A stretch of DNA of 64,000 nucleotides from Hypericum androsaemum (lineage: Eukaryota > Streptophyta > Magnoliopsida > Malpighiales > Hypericaceae), in contig OZ023190.1 of NCBI GenBank assembly GCA_963995505.1, positions 9,790,162 to 9,854,161 on the forward strand. Reading direction: 5' to 3'. Every line of letters starts with the position of its first letter. Position 1 is the stretch's first letter. The notes beneath the pieces are model-generated. The model did not search any database. It was not told the DNA's origin and saw only the letters and a list, made by a program, of their open reading frames with translations. This document shows, piece after piece, positions 48,305 through 58,893 of this stretch. The position numbers and the translations under genes were made by a program.

Positions 48305-48639
48305 GCTCTAGTTATGATTAACCGAGAGTGGATTGAGTGGGGATTAAAAGAATGTTGTCCATAGGTGGGGACTAATATTTGGACCCTTAGATTAGATGGA
48401 ATGCCCTAATAATTTAATCTAATGGTCAAAAACTATTGAAGGGTTTTTTAGTCCTTTTCAATGATTGAAATACCAATTCCTAGAGAAATTGGGGTGACTA
48501 TTCATCTCTCCCATGTCTTCAAAATTTGTGGCGGCCTCCCATCCATTTTTCCCTCTCTCCCCATTTTTTCTCCCTCACACACTCTCTCTCTTCCAATCCT
48601 CCCCTCTCTCTCTCCCTCTCTATCTCCATTCCCGTCACC

Positions 48640-49020
48640 GGAACTGGATGGCCAGCGGAGGGTGACGAGCGGGCTTCGATCGGCGACCAAAAACCAAGGA
48701 CGGTGGCCTGACAACCACCTAGAAGGTCACCAGCGGGCAAACGGCACCAGATCTACGATCGACCTCGCCGGATCTACACCAGAACGAGTCATATCTTCCT
48801 CTCCGACTTTCCGGTCTCCCCCTTAGTCGGCCAGCAACTCATCATCGTTGACGAGTCCGGGACCGAGTCCATTGGCTGCTCCCCGCACAGGCGCTGCTCG
48901 AGCGGCTCAAGGACTATGGCTAGGAGGACGTCTTCCCGCTCTAGGACGAGCTCTCCCCCTCCGGTGAGGTGGCGCATCTTACGCTCGGCGAACGTGGTGA
49001 CGTAAGCCTCGCACATCTGC
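48640..49020 (-). other. GC-rich gene-like fragment inside the foldback-like element
   Basis: The base composition rises sharply relative to the flanks. The - strand has 75 open codons (49016-48789) reading EAYVTTFAERKMRHLTGGGE and LVLEREDVLLAIVLEPLEQR. Preceded on + by a CT-rich leader-like run (48535-48625), it resembles a host gene piece captured by a Pack-MULE. I do not recognise the source family. Confidence 0.35.
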
Positions 49021-49253
49021 TCCTTTGTGCACCTATTAAAGTTAACTCAAAAAATTTGTGTTGTTTGACTCTGTTATGTTCCAAGTTTAGGACTGTTAGG
49101 TTAATTCTCTTCTACATGAGTAGCAAATGATTTGAGCACTTTCCTCTTACTTCCAATTTGCAGATGACGGTGGTTTCAATGTCAACCTGAAAAGAGAGAT
49201 GAAAGGTGCCATATGAGTCCTCACTGGGTTCTCTATGCTTGATGCAGCTCCCT

Positions 49254-50482
49254 GATATTGTTTTTGTGATGTGGAGATATTAGTTTTGCGATGTATAGTT
49301 ATTGGTTTTGCAATGTATAGATATTGGTTTTGCGTTGTGCAGATATTGGTTATGCGCTGTGGAGATATTGGTTTTGCGATGTATAGATATTGGTTATGCG
49401 ATGTGGAGATATTGTTAATGCGATGTAGAGATATTGGTTTTGCGATGTATAGTTATTGGTTTTGCGATGTGGAGATATTAATTTTTCGATGTGTAAATAT
49501 TAGTTTTGGGTTGTGGAGATATTGGTTTTGCGAATTGGAGATATTGGTTGTGCGATGTAGAGATATTGGTTTTGCGTTGTGCAGATATTGGTTATGCGCT
49601 GTGGAGATATTGGTTTTACGATTAGAGATATTGGTTATGCGATGTGTTGATATTGTTTATGCGATGTAGAGATATTGGTTTTGCGATGTATAGTTATTGG
49701 TTTTCCGATGTGGCGATATTTGTTTTGCGATTTGGAGATATTGGTTTTGGGTTGTGGAGATATTGGTTTTGCGATTTGGAGATATTGGTTGTGCGATGTA
49801 GAGATATTGGTTTTGCGTTGTGCAGATATTGGTTATGCGCTGTGGAGATATTGATTTTACGATTAGAGATATTTGGTTATGCGATGTGTTGATATTGTCT
49901 ATGCGATGTAGAGATATTGGTTTTGCGATGTATAGTTATTGGTTTTCCGATGTGGCGATATTGGTTTTCCGATGTGTAGATATTAGTTTTGGGTTGTGGA
50001 GATATTGGTTTTGCGAATTGGAGATATTGGTTGTGCGATGTAGAGATATTGGTTTTGTGTTGTGCAGATATTGGTTATGCGCTGTGGAGATATTGGTTTT
50101 ACGATTAGAGATATTGGTTATGCGATGTGTTGATATTGTTTATGCAATGTAGAGATATTAGTTTTGCGATGTATAGTTATTGGTTTTCCGATGTGGCGAT
50201 ATTGGTTTTGCGATTTGGAGATATTGGTTTTGGGTTGTGGAGATATTGGTTTTGCGATTTGGAGATATTTGTTTTGCGATTTGGAGATATTTGTTTTACG
50301 ATCGACAGATATTCGTTTTACGATAAAGAGATATTGGTTTTGCGATGTACGCTCAGTGGTTTTGTAAAGTACAGATATTGGTTTTGCGACGAGCATATAT
50401 TAGTTTCGAACTATCGAGATATTGGTTTTACGATGTCCAGATATTGGTTTTTCTGTACAGATTTTGCTTTGGAGATATTGGT
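49254..50482 (+). repeat. 22-bp tandem array, left arm, ~56 copies
   Basis: The unit is close to GATATTGGTTTTGCGATGTA plus GA, head to tail, with higher-order copies of several hundred bp (the block near 49500-49650 recurs near 49740-49880 and 49990-50120). Because 22 is not a multiple of 3 and no frame of the unit holds a stop, the array is open in all phases and would encode a 22-residue Cys/Trp-rich period. I regard that as a by-product, not a gene. Confidence 0.95.
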
Positions 50483-51228
50483 TAATAAATAACATGATGT
50501 TAACTACTGGACAATCTTAATTTCTTTAAAATATTACAAGTTCAAAAATAGTGTAGTGGTCGATTCAAATCTATGTCCATGGGATTTATATCTTGTAGAT
50601 ATTAGTTTTGGGTTGTGGAGATATTGGTCTTGCCGTCTAATAATATGTTTAATAGCCTGGCCAGGAAAAAAGTAGACGTCATCTGTTTCGGAAGTGTATC
50701 GAGCCTTTTCGGTATATGTCATACGACCAATTTCATAGTGGATTAAATTTCTTAGCAATTTTATATTTGAACTCAAGATATTATTATAAAGAATTTAAAT
50801 TCCGCACCCGATTGGTTGCCTTCTTGGTGGCCTAATTCTGTTCGGTCTTCGAAAAGATATTATAAATCGACTAATTTAAATTCGAAATGAATCAAAATTC
50901 TTACAAGTTTTAATGCACTCGGATCATCATAATAAACTAGAACGATCTGTCACAAGTTGATTCAACTGATCCGTGTCCAAATTCAAAGAATATTCTCGAT
51001 CATTTAAGATAAAGAAGCCCAGGGACAACATATTTTTTTATCTGTAGAATTGTGTCGCTACTTAAATGGCGATGAATAGATTACGATAAGATCTTCCCAT
51101 GTTTTAGCAGGGGACATCGCCATCCAGACGGGCACAAGATCGTCAACGAACAAGATTGTAAAGGACCACCGGTTTCCAACAAACACCCTTCTGCCTCTCT
51201 TTGAAATAAACGAATCATCTTCGTCGGA

Positions 51229-51891
51229 ATATCAATACAGTGCCAAACCAATTTCAATACAACGCAAAACTAATATCAATACAACGCCAAACTAATATCA
51301 ATACAGCGCCAAACCAATTTCAATACAACGCCAAACCAATATCAATACAACATAAACCAATATCACTACATCGTCAAACCATTATCACTACATCGTCAAA
51401 CCAATATCACTACAGCGTCAAACCAATATCAATACAACGCCAAACCAATATCAATACAACAGAAACCAATATCAATACAATAGAAACCAATATCACTACA
51501 GCGTCAAACCAATATCACTACATTGTCAAACCAATATCAATACAACAGAAACCAATATCACTACAGCGTCAAACCAATATCACTACAGCGTCAAACCAAT
51601 ATCACTACATCGTCAAACCAATATCAATACAACAGAAACCAATATCAATACAACAGAAACCAATATCACTACAGCGTCAAACCAATATCAGTACATCGTC
51701 AAACTAATATCACTACATCGTCAAACCAATATCAATACAACATCAAACCAATATCACTACATCGCAAAACCAATAGCACTACAGGCTAAAACCAATATCC
51801 CTGCGTATTAAAACCATGCAATTGAAGCTAAAAACCAATTTTGCTACATCGTACATCTCAAAACAATTTCACTGCATCTTAAAACCAATAA
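51229..51891 (-). repeat. 22-bp tandem array, right arm, ~30 copies, inverted
   Basis: The + strand unit is AAACCAATATCACTACATCG plus TC. Its reverse complement, GACGATGTAGTGATATTGGTTT, is the left-arm unit with two or three changes. The arms are therefore inverted copies of one satellite, separated by about 746 bp. Confidence 0.93.
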
Positions 51892-52579
51892 CTTTAAAGT
51901 TCACAGATAACATGGAAACTAAATAATAAAAAATATAGATAAAGTAAAGGATCAACCGGGGGAGGTCGACGGTGACCAACTTCTCGGAGAATACCGGAAG
52001 CCTCCCAAAAAGAGCTTGAATTCGAGTTAGACCCTGGAGGCTGAAGCAACAAACCAGCGAAGGACGAAGGTGGCGGGAGACGGTCCATGAAGCACCAAAC
52101 AACACCCTTCAACTCTGATCTAGACCAAATCTACCAGATCTGAAAAAAAGAGAAAATAAAATAAAAAGAGAAAAAGTGCGCAACTTTGGGGAAAAGAAGA
52201 GGAAGAATCCCGAAGGAGGAAAAAGAGGAGGAAGAAGAGAGGTAAGGAAGAATCCCGAAGGAGAAAGAATCCCATGGATTTTCGTTTTAGGGATTTTTGT
52301 TTAGGGAAAAAGTAGCTGCTAGGGTTTTTGATATTGGTGAAGAGTCCTCTTTACTGGAAGTTGAAGAGTCCTCCACGTTTATTGGTGGTTATTGTTTACC
52401 TTTTTTGAAATTTTCATAATTTTTATTCCTGATATTATTACTATTAGTTTTCCAAAATTTCCCTCAATAAATTTATTAATACCTAGATTGCCATCATCTG
52501 CTCTTTAGTCCCCAAACTTAGGGACTACCCTTGTCCCCATCAAATCCGCCCCCATGATTAACCTACCATCAAATAGTTT

Positions 52580-52960
52580 CGTCAAGCTGAATATTTGTGC
52601 TTCGTTTGGCCAAGCATGATTATTCGGGACGCATTGAGTTGTTGGATTTGCAATTTTTTCAAGGACAATGATTATTGTACATCTCTCGTAGTGGAACTTA
52701 GGGCTCTGGTCCTGAGGCTAGAGGTGACATAGAACGGGGATTCCTTTTCTTTACTATATGTTGGTCCGGAATGACATGTGATCACCCAATATCAAATCTT
52801 TTGCTTCGTGCCAAGGAGCTCCTTAACCGAGATTGGGAGATACATGCCCACTATACCTACCAATCGTCTTCCTGATGCCCTCTCAAAAAATGACCGAATG
52901 ATTTTCCTTGATTACTTATTATCGGTTACTCCGCCATTTTTTATCTCGATGTGTATTTAA
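52580..52960 (+). pseudogene. LINE RNase H remnant, probably the 3' part of the split LINE
   Basis: Just after the foldback-like element the translation reads FVKLNICASFG (like the WVKLNVDGA start of plant LINE RNase H), MIIRDALSCWI, then LVVELRALVLRLEV and a frame-shifted EIGRYMPTIPTNRLPDALSKN. Two or three frameshifts are present. The zinc-binding segment between this and 47852 (about 1 kb) is missing, so the LINE was also deleted, not only split. Confidence 0.6.
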
Positions 52961-53633
52961 ATGATTTAAAAAGGAGTTAGTTTACCTCATTCCACACGCT
53001 TTGCTATTTTAGCATTAATCACGGTTGGAGGGCCAATTGCCCCTCAATTTTTATAGCAACAAAAATCTATAATGAAAGATCTCTGAAAGGTAAAATTTTG
53101 AATATATTTAATGGAACTGCCAAAAGGGCATTTTTCTAGATGTCACCGCCCGTATAAGAATTGATGGAAATTAAAGATTCAATTTTTGGCGAAAAAAATT
53201 TACTTTTAAATAGAAAGATATGTTAAGGTGTCTGTTGCCGCTTTTAGCAATGGACATGATGGTTTAGGCACAAGAGTAACATTTGAGGCATAGGCTCGCC
53301 TATGATCTATGATCTATGTATATCATGTATTTCACATGTTATAGTAATGATTGTTTTAGCATATATAGTTCTCATTCAATCTTTTTGTTACAATATGTTA
53401 TGAGTGTTAAAACATTTTTTACATTTCCACTGGCATACCATTATTTAGCCAATATAAGTCTCTTTTGTACTCTAAGCCACTTCTACATCTGTCTATAAGC
53501 CAGACCTGACGTGCTATTGACTTGACACGTCCAATAAAAAAGCAGCACATCAAGATTGGAAGCAGAATCGCCATGAAACTAGCAAATGCATATCATGTGG
53601 GTGGCTTCCTGTAAATAATTTTGGCAATTACAT
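52961..53633. other. AT-rich intergenic sequence
   Basis: Follows the LINE remnant. No gene, RNA or repeat boundary can be supported. Confidence 0.45.
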
Positions 53634-53698
53634 GGCATCCTATCAGCGAAACCAAAGCTCCGACATATTTTAGGAGCCTGTTTGTGCTAAGCAATTTT
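53634..53698 (-). pseudogene. FRIGIDA-like exon remnant
   Basis: The - strand reads KQAPKICRSFGFADRMP, nearly the same as EQAPEICQSLGFANRMP in the FRIGIDA-like pseudogene at 55353-55400. At DNA level the two segments match over about 55 bases with a handful of changes. The segment has no intact flanking exon, so it is a leftover of a tandem duplicate of the neighbouring gene. Confidence 0.75.
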
Positions 53699-54774
53699 TT
53701 TTGGCTTATATTAGCCGATATTTGGATATCCACTAAGTTGACTAATCTAATTTCGAGTTGAGCAACAAATATTTAATATTTATGTGTTCCCAAGATTTGA
53801 ATTAGAGACTTCTTATTAAACTAAAACAACGTCAATCTATTTGATCCAAGTCTTTAACGGATACCCAATTCAATTCAATATCATTACTTCGTGGTCTGAA
53901 TATGTCAATACTTAATATTCCTTACCCAACTCAACAATCAAACAACACTTGAGCGTAGCAACTCTCTTCTGCATAATGATTTACGGGTCCAAGTAAATTT
54001 CCTAAATACGGATCACCTTCCGTAACATCCAACACTGATCCTGCTTCCGATACAACAATCTGCAAAGGCCAAAAAATCATCCTTACCATAAACAAGCAAA
54101 ACCATATTGAATCAAAAGAAGTCACACAATGTTGAGATTCCCGGTTATGTGTGTGGTGAACTTCTAATAAATATGAAAGATTTACATTCTCATTGCTTTA
54201 AATGTTTTGGTTGATCATGGAGTATCTAACACATACGATCGAACATAATAAAAAAAAGCAATATCTGATGACACTTTATTGAGTCATTATTCTAATTCTA
54301 ATTCTGCACTTGGTGATCTGCCAAGTTTTTTTGGGGTTAAATATCTAGTAAGATTTAACTACAGAGCCAAGGGAAAACCCATGGTACAACGTTGAGCTCA
54401 TTATGGAGTCTCAACGGCGTCGTTTTGGCTCTAACATCATTGAGAGGCACTTGTATACAATCTCATAATTCAGGCCACAATTTCATAATTTGATTTTGCT
54501 GCCATTACTTTGAAATTCTGCAGGTAGATTTTTATTAAGGACCACAAACAAGAGTAACCCGGTGTATACAAGCAATGTGCAATTTTTACCATTCAAAAAC
54601 TGTGAATTTTGTCAAAAAAAAATGAAAATATCGTTGTTAACAAGTTATATCTAACATTATATACAAGGAAAAAGGATTGGAACAATTCTGAGAAAATGGC
54701 ATGATTCCCTTAACTCCCACTAGAAACAGACTACACAGTTAATACACACCTGCTTTACAGACCAGAATGCTTCT
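53699..54774. other. Intergenic; possible unassigned exon piece near 54000
   Basis: Mostly AT-rich. On the - strand at about 54062-53935 a short frame reads IVVSEAGSVLDVTEGDPYLG after a possible acceptor. It is not recognised with confidence and may be a decayed exon of the duplicate. Bases 54600-54774 are the 3' flank of the FRIGIDA-like gene. Confidence 0.3.
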
Positions 54775-56992
54775 TCAATATGCCTCCACTATATCTACTA
54801 ATCGAAAATGGGCGTGTAAATAACTAGCATGAAACTTTGAGGCTGCCAAGCTTCCATCTGGTGGACAATTGCTGCTGCCCGTGATAACACAACCATCAAT
54901 ATTTGACTGACTGTAATTAGCAGCGGTACCGGATGCAGCATGGAAAAGTCTCGCATGACCGGAAGTTTGAGGCACAAAGCGTGTGTCCCTGTATGCATCC
55001 ATCCTGGGACACTTTTGGTGCGGCTGTAATAGACTCGGTGGATCATCCATCCACGCTTCCATGCGTCTTTTCTCTAGGTATCTTATCAATAGCGGTTCTA
55101 TTGGGAACTCACTAGCTAGGCCAAATGAACAGATAAACCTCGCAGTCTCCATATGTCTTTTCTTTTGAATCAGTACTCTGATAAAATCTAACAACATGAT
55201 GCATTGAATCAGAATTACATCATAATTGGAAGTACAATTCTCATAAAATCAGAAAATTGCATGTCAGGGTGGTGGATGAAAAGGGCCATATATAGTTTTG
55301 GCAGCAATGAAGGGAAAGTGACATGAACCAAAATTGGAGGCAAGAAAACTACCTGGCATCCTATTAGCGAAACCAAGGCTCTGACATATTTCAGGAGCTT
55401 GTTCGCTCTCAGCAATCATCATAATAAGCTCCCGAATGTTTCTGTCTATGAAAGAATCTGCCACTCCATATACAATCAAAAACAGCAAAAATGCGAAAGC
55501 CTACATAGGATTCTCATCTTCCAAAGTCATGCCTGACTTCTAGCATTTTGCTAGGAGAATTGCTGCATGTTTGACCTGGGAGGTTACTTTAGGTGAGGCT
55601 TGCTTCAGGTGCATCATCACTTGAACCTCTCTCTGAAATCATTGGCTGGAAATCCAACCTCACTAAAAAACTCCAAAACCACTTTTGATGGTCTTGAGGA
55701 CCAATAAATAATTCTGAAACTTCATATTTAAACCTTATAATACGGCGGCCATCCCTTATGATTGTAAAGAAACTACTTCCATTCGTCGTAACATTGATGG
55801 CAAGAGGATCAGCTGAAAGCAGATTGCCATCTTCTAGAATTTCTAGTTGTTTGGTGAATAGCAGCTCAGACTGTGTCAACCTAAGTTTCTGATGGCATTC
55901 TTCCAAAGTTTTTCTCACCAAATTGAATTCCTTCTCTCTCGACTCACGTTCCTTGGAGTATTTTGCTACTGCTCTCCTGAGAGAATTTTCTTGTTCCTCC
56001 AGCATTTTGTGATCTGCCTCCTTTGCTTTAAGCTTGTCATGAACTATTTCAACAGATTCTTTTACCACATTAAGCTCCTTTTGTGTCAACTTGAGTTCAC
56101 TGACGTATTTAGCAAAGGACTTCCTAACAGTCTTCTTATTTTCCTCCATTGTTGTAAGCTCGTAAGTGCATTCTTTGATTGCACTTTTAATCGATGTCAA
56201 GGTAACCTTATTCAATTCAAGTTCCTTCATTTTCTCTTTGACGGAAATGTCCAAAGAACCCAACTTGTTTTCTTTCAGTTCAGTATCTCGAGCACTCTTA
56301 TATTGCTCCTCTTTCTTCTCAAGCTCTTCATTATTCTCCTGAATCAGCTCTTTAATTGAATCAAGACGACTAACTTCTTATCTAAGCTCCTTTGACTTCT
56401 TTTGCACTGACTCCTGAACTTCATCAAGCTCCTTCTCCTTCGATTCGAGCTCCTTCAGACGGTTCCTAATCAAGTCCTATGTTCTTTGCAAATTATGCTT
56501 TCTAGATTCAAGCTGCGCCTTCTTATCTTGAAGCTCCGTCCTAGAATCCTCCAACGATTTTTGAACCCCTGCCAGTTCCTGGCTTTTGGCACTCAGCTCC
56601 TTGCTACATTCTCCAAGCTCCTTGCGCAGCGATGCCAACTCATTCTCCTTGTAACACAACTGCAGGTAGCACTTCTCAATCTACCTCTCAAGCAAGCCCT
56701 TGTTCCTCTCCATTAACTCAAACTCCCTAATCTTCTCATCCACACGCTTAGACTTGGATTCCACCTCTTCGGACCACCTCCTAAGTTGTTCCTCTCTCTC
56801 CTTCAATTGCCTCTCCCCCAAGTCAACTCTCTTTCTCCGTTCCACCAAATGTTCTTTCACAGTCCTTAGATGACCATTCAACTCTTTCCATCCTAAAGAA
56901 AACTCCTAAATCGAACAAGCCTTGGCATGGACTTGACCAGACAAGAAATCAAGCTTCTCCAACTTTTCCTCTGCCAATTTCAAGCTCTCCAT
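54775..56992 (-). pseudogene. FRIGIDA-like protein gene with six in-frame stops
   Basis: FRIGIDA-like proteins are plant nuclear coiled-coil proteins of the FRI family, linked to flowering control. From ATG 56992 the frame runs 1.4 kb with no shift: MESLKLAEEKLEKLDFLSGQ, then a long Glu/Lys-rich coiled coil to 55589. It is broken by TAG at 56906-56908, TAG at 56681-56683, TAG at 56477-56479 and TAA at 56378-56380. After a frame change the Frigida C-terminal part reads AFAFLLFLIVYGVADSF and ICQSLGFANRMP, with TAG at 55540-55542 and 55501-55503. A clean intron (55188-55352) leads to the last exon, DFIRVLIQKKRHMETARFIC, ending 54775. The first half of the Frigida domain is not found. Good splice sites with clean stops suggest recent loss, or base-call errors. 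Confidence 0.85.
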
Positions 56993-58091
56993 TGTGAAAT
57001 TATCCTAACCCTCAAAACAAAGCAAACAAAACACGATACATAAAAAGATCAATGAGCTAAGTAAATTGAAAATAAAAGAACCAACAAAAAGCTCCTACCT
57101 TTAAACCCATTTCACATTATAACACAAGCACGTAAGAGACCAGGTTCTGGGGTGACATGAAAATAACCATATTTACATCGGCAAGAACAAGTTCAAGTTC
57201 TGAAACACATTATCCTAACAAGCTCGTCGGTGGTAGCTCTCGGAGTCTACAGAGCCAGGAGAAATAACAAACACAAAAATTCCTTAAAAGTCACTCTGAA
57301 CCTGGAAAAAGCTCACTACTTGCATCTAATTTCACAAAATTTTATAAGAAACTATAAAAAGTTTCTATTTTTGATGTTGTTTCGAAATGGCGAGGAAATA
57401 AGAGAGAGAGAAATGGGTTTCTGTTTCGGGTAAGAATGGCGGTGCGTTGTGGTGAGAGAAAGGTGATGTATTGAGAGACGAGCACAAAGAGAGTGACTAC
57501 TTTTTGAAGCATACAAGTTGGCGATAACTTCTAAACTTTTTTACGCTCTTATTTGTGGGCCCATTTTTTCATGCTAAAATATACAATAACCTAGCTAAAG
57601 TCTACTGGGTCTAATGTAAATATAAAATGCCTTTTAAAATTTTCTTCTTTTTTACTCGCTTTTTTAATGGGAGTAATTTTTTTTGGAAAAGTTTAATTTT
57701 GATCCTTGTATTTTCACATTTTTTGTACTGTGATCCTGTGGTTTAGAAATGATTGTTTTGAATCATGTGGTTACACGCTTTTTTCACTTAGAGGGCTCGG
57801 TAGCCTCCCCGAGATTAAAAACTCTGAACTAAACAATGACGCTATTTTTTGGGTTTTGGCACGCCACGTTGGATTTTTTTATCCGATTGGCAATGTGATT
57901 TATCTGGAGAAAAATTTCAAAAACAATCCCTTAAAACTTTCTCCTCTCTCCTCCCTCTCCTCCAACCAGAAGCTCCTCCCTTCATTAATGGAGCTCGACC
58001 ACAATCCCCTCCACTCCAACCACTGCCAACCCTCAAGCTCTTCCCGAAAATAACCACAAAGGACTGAAAACCAAGATAAAACTACATCACA
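56993..58091. other. Upstream region of the FRIGIDA-like gene and repeat-like sequence
   Basis: 57000-57480 is the likely promoter and leader (GA-rich near 57395-57490). 57690-57930 has phrases such as GATCCTTGTATTTTCACATT and GATCCTGTGGTTTAG, of a kind common at the ends of plant DNA transposons, but no boundary was fixed. A frame at 57706-58053 crosses it and is not believed. Confidence 0.4.
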
Positions 58092-58309
58092 TTAGAGTAA
58101 GATAGAGCCTATCAAAGTAATTAGCTTCAAGATAAACACTATGTAACTACCAAAACTAAATAAGTAAAAACTGAACCCAAAAGTCCACCTCCCACGTTTC
58201 CAGGATTGAAAAATCACACTGGAAATCACCAAAGGAACAAAAAGAATACACAAATAAACTCCCAACATATTAACACCATACCAGCTGCGATCAGAAATCA
58301 TAGAGGATG

Positions 58310-58893
58310 GAAGATCTTGGATTGTGATCCAGCAATTGCTTCTCGGAGATTCTTGAGGATGAGCGTGGCATCTGCATCCCATGTCATTCCAAGCTTCCCC
58401 GCCATATGCCATTTGTTCATCGTTGACTTAGCTTGCCTAAGTTCATTATTTGCTTGTTCTTCAATTCCATCCAAGCGAGAAGCAATGTTGTTATCCTCCT
58501 GTGCTTCAATGATTATTTTTCTGGAGGAATCTTAGTAAAAGTAGCCACCTTACTCGTTGGTTTTTTAATCCGGGACTGGACCTGCACGGAGTAGGAATGG
58601 CCTTATCCTTTCCTACTAATGGTCTATGCACCGTTTGTGACTTTGAGATGTTGCAGGAGTCCAACCATGATGCCGCCTCCTTTTTCATATTCTGAATGAT
58701 CTCCATAATGATTTGTTGTGAGACCTCATTCAGCCAAGTCGTTTCTCTAAGAGCTTGGGAAACCTCCAGATCATTTCCTGAATTGGTGATCAGGTGGGAA
58801 TCCACACAGTCAGCTCGTACAACTTGTACTGAGTCATCCCGGAACTCAACCAGACCACACCCAATATGCTGCATAACTTCTGTCAGAACCTCA
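58310..58893 (-). pseudogene. Unrecognised gene remnant cut by an LTR insertion
   Basis: Two coding-like stretches on - in different frames. One, 58874-58560, reads MQHIGCGLVEFRDDSVQVV and MEIIQNMKKEAASWLDSCN. The other, about 58530-58313, reads IIIEAQEDNNIASRLDGIEE, then LRQAKSTMNKWHMAGKLGMT and ends QSKIFHPL plus stop. Composition and helix-rich character suggest a real protein, possibly with an acidic/Gln-rich coiled coil, but I do not know the family. The frame is broken near 58540, and the 5' part is cut off by the LTR at 58894. Confidence 0.4.

Larger units (their letters stand above)
48305..52571. mobile_element. Foldback-like, MULE-type non-autonomous DNA element
   Basis: Imperfect terminal inverted repeats of about 60 bp can be aligned. 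The left (48316-48375) begins GATTAACCGAGAGTGGATTG and contains GGTGGGGACTAA; the right, read in reverse from 52565, begins GGTTAATCATGGGGGCGGAT and contains GTTTGGGGACTAA. Candidate target copies are AATAGTTT at 48297-48304 and 52572-52579 (8 bp; the preceding base differs). Inside are two inverted arrays of the same 22-bp repeat (49254-50482 and 51229-51891) around a 0.75-kb centre. There is no transposase. The layout matches foldback elements, some of which in plants are MULE relatives. Confidence 0.6.

Noticed and set aside
49271..51789. Long open frames taken as proteins
   Set aside because: They arise from a stop-free 22-bp repeat in changing phase, with no start context, domain or bias.
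49254..51891. CRISPR-like regular repeats
   Set aside because: Units are contiguous, with no unique spacers; the context is a plant nuclear genome and there are no cas genes.
57706..58053. 115-codon open frame upstream of the FRIGIDA-like gene
   Set aside because: Low-complexity, in repeat-like sequence, with no conserved phrases.
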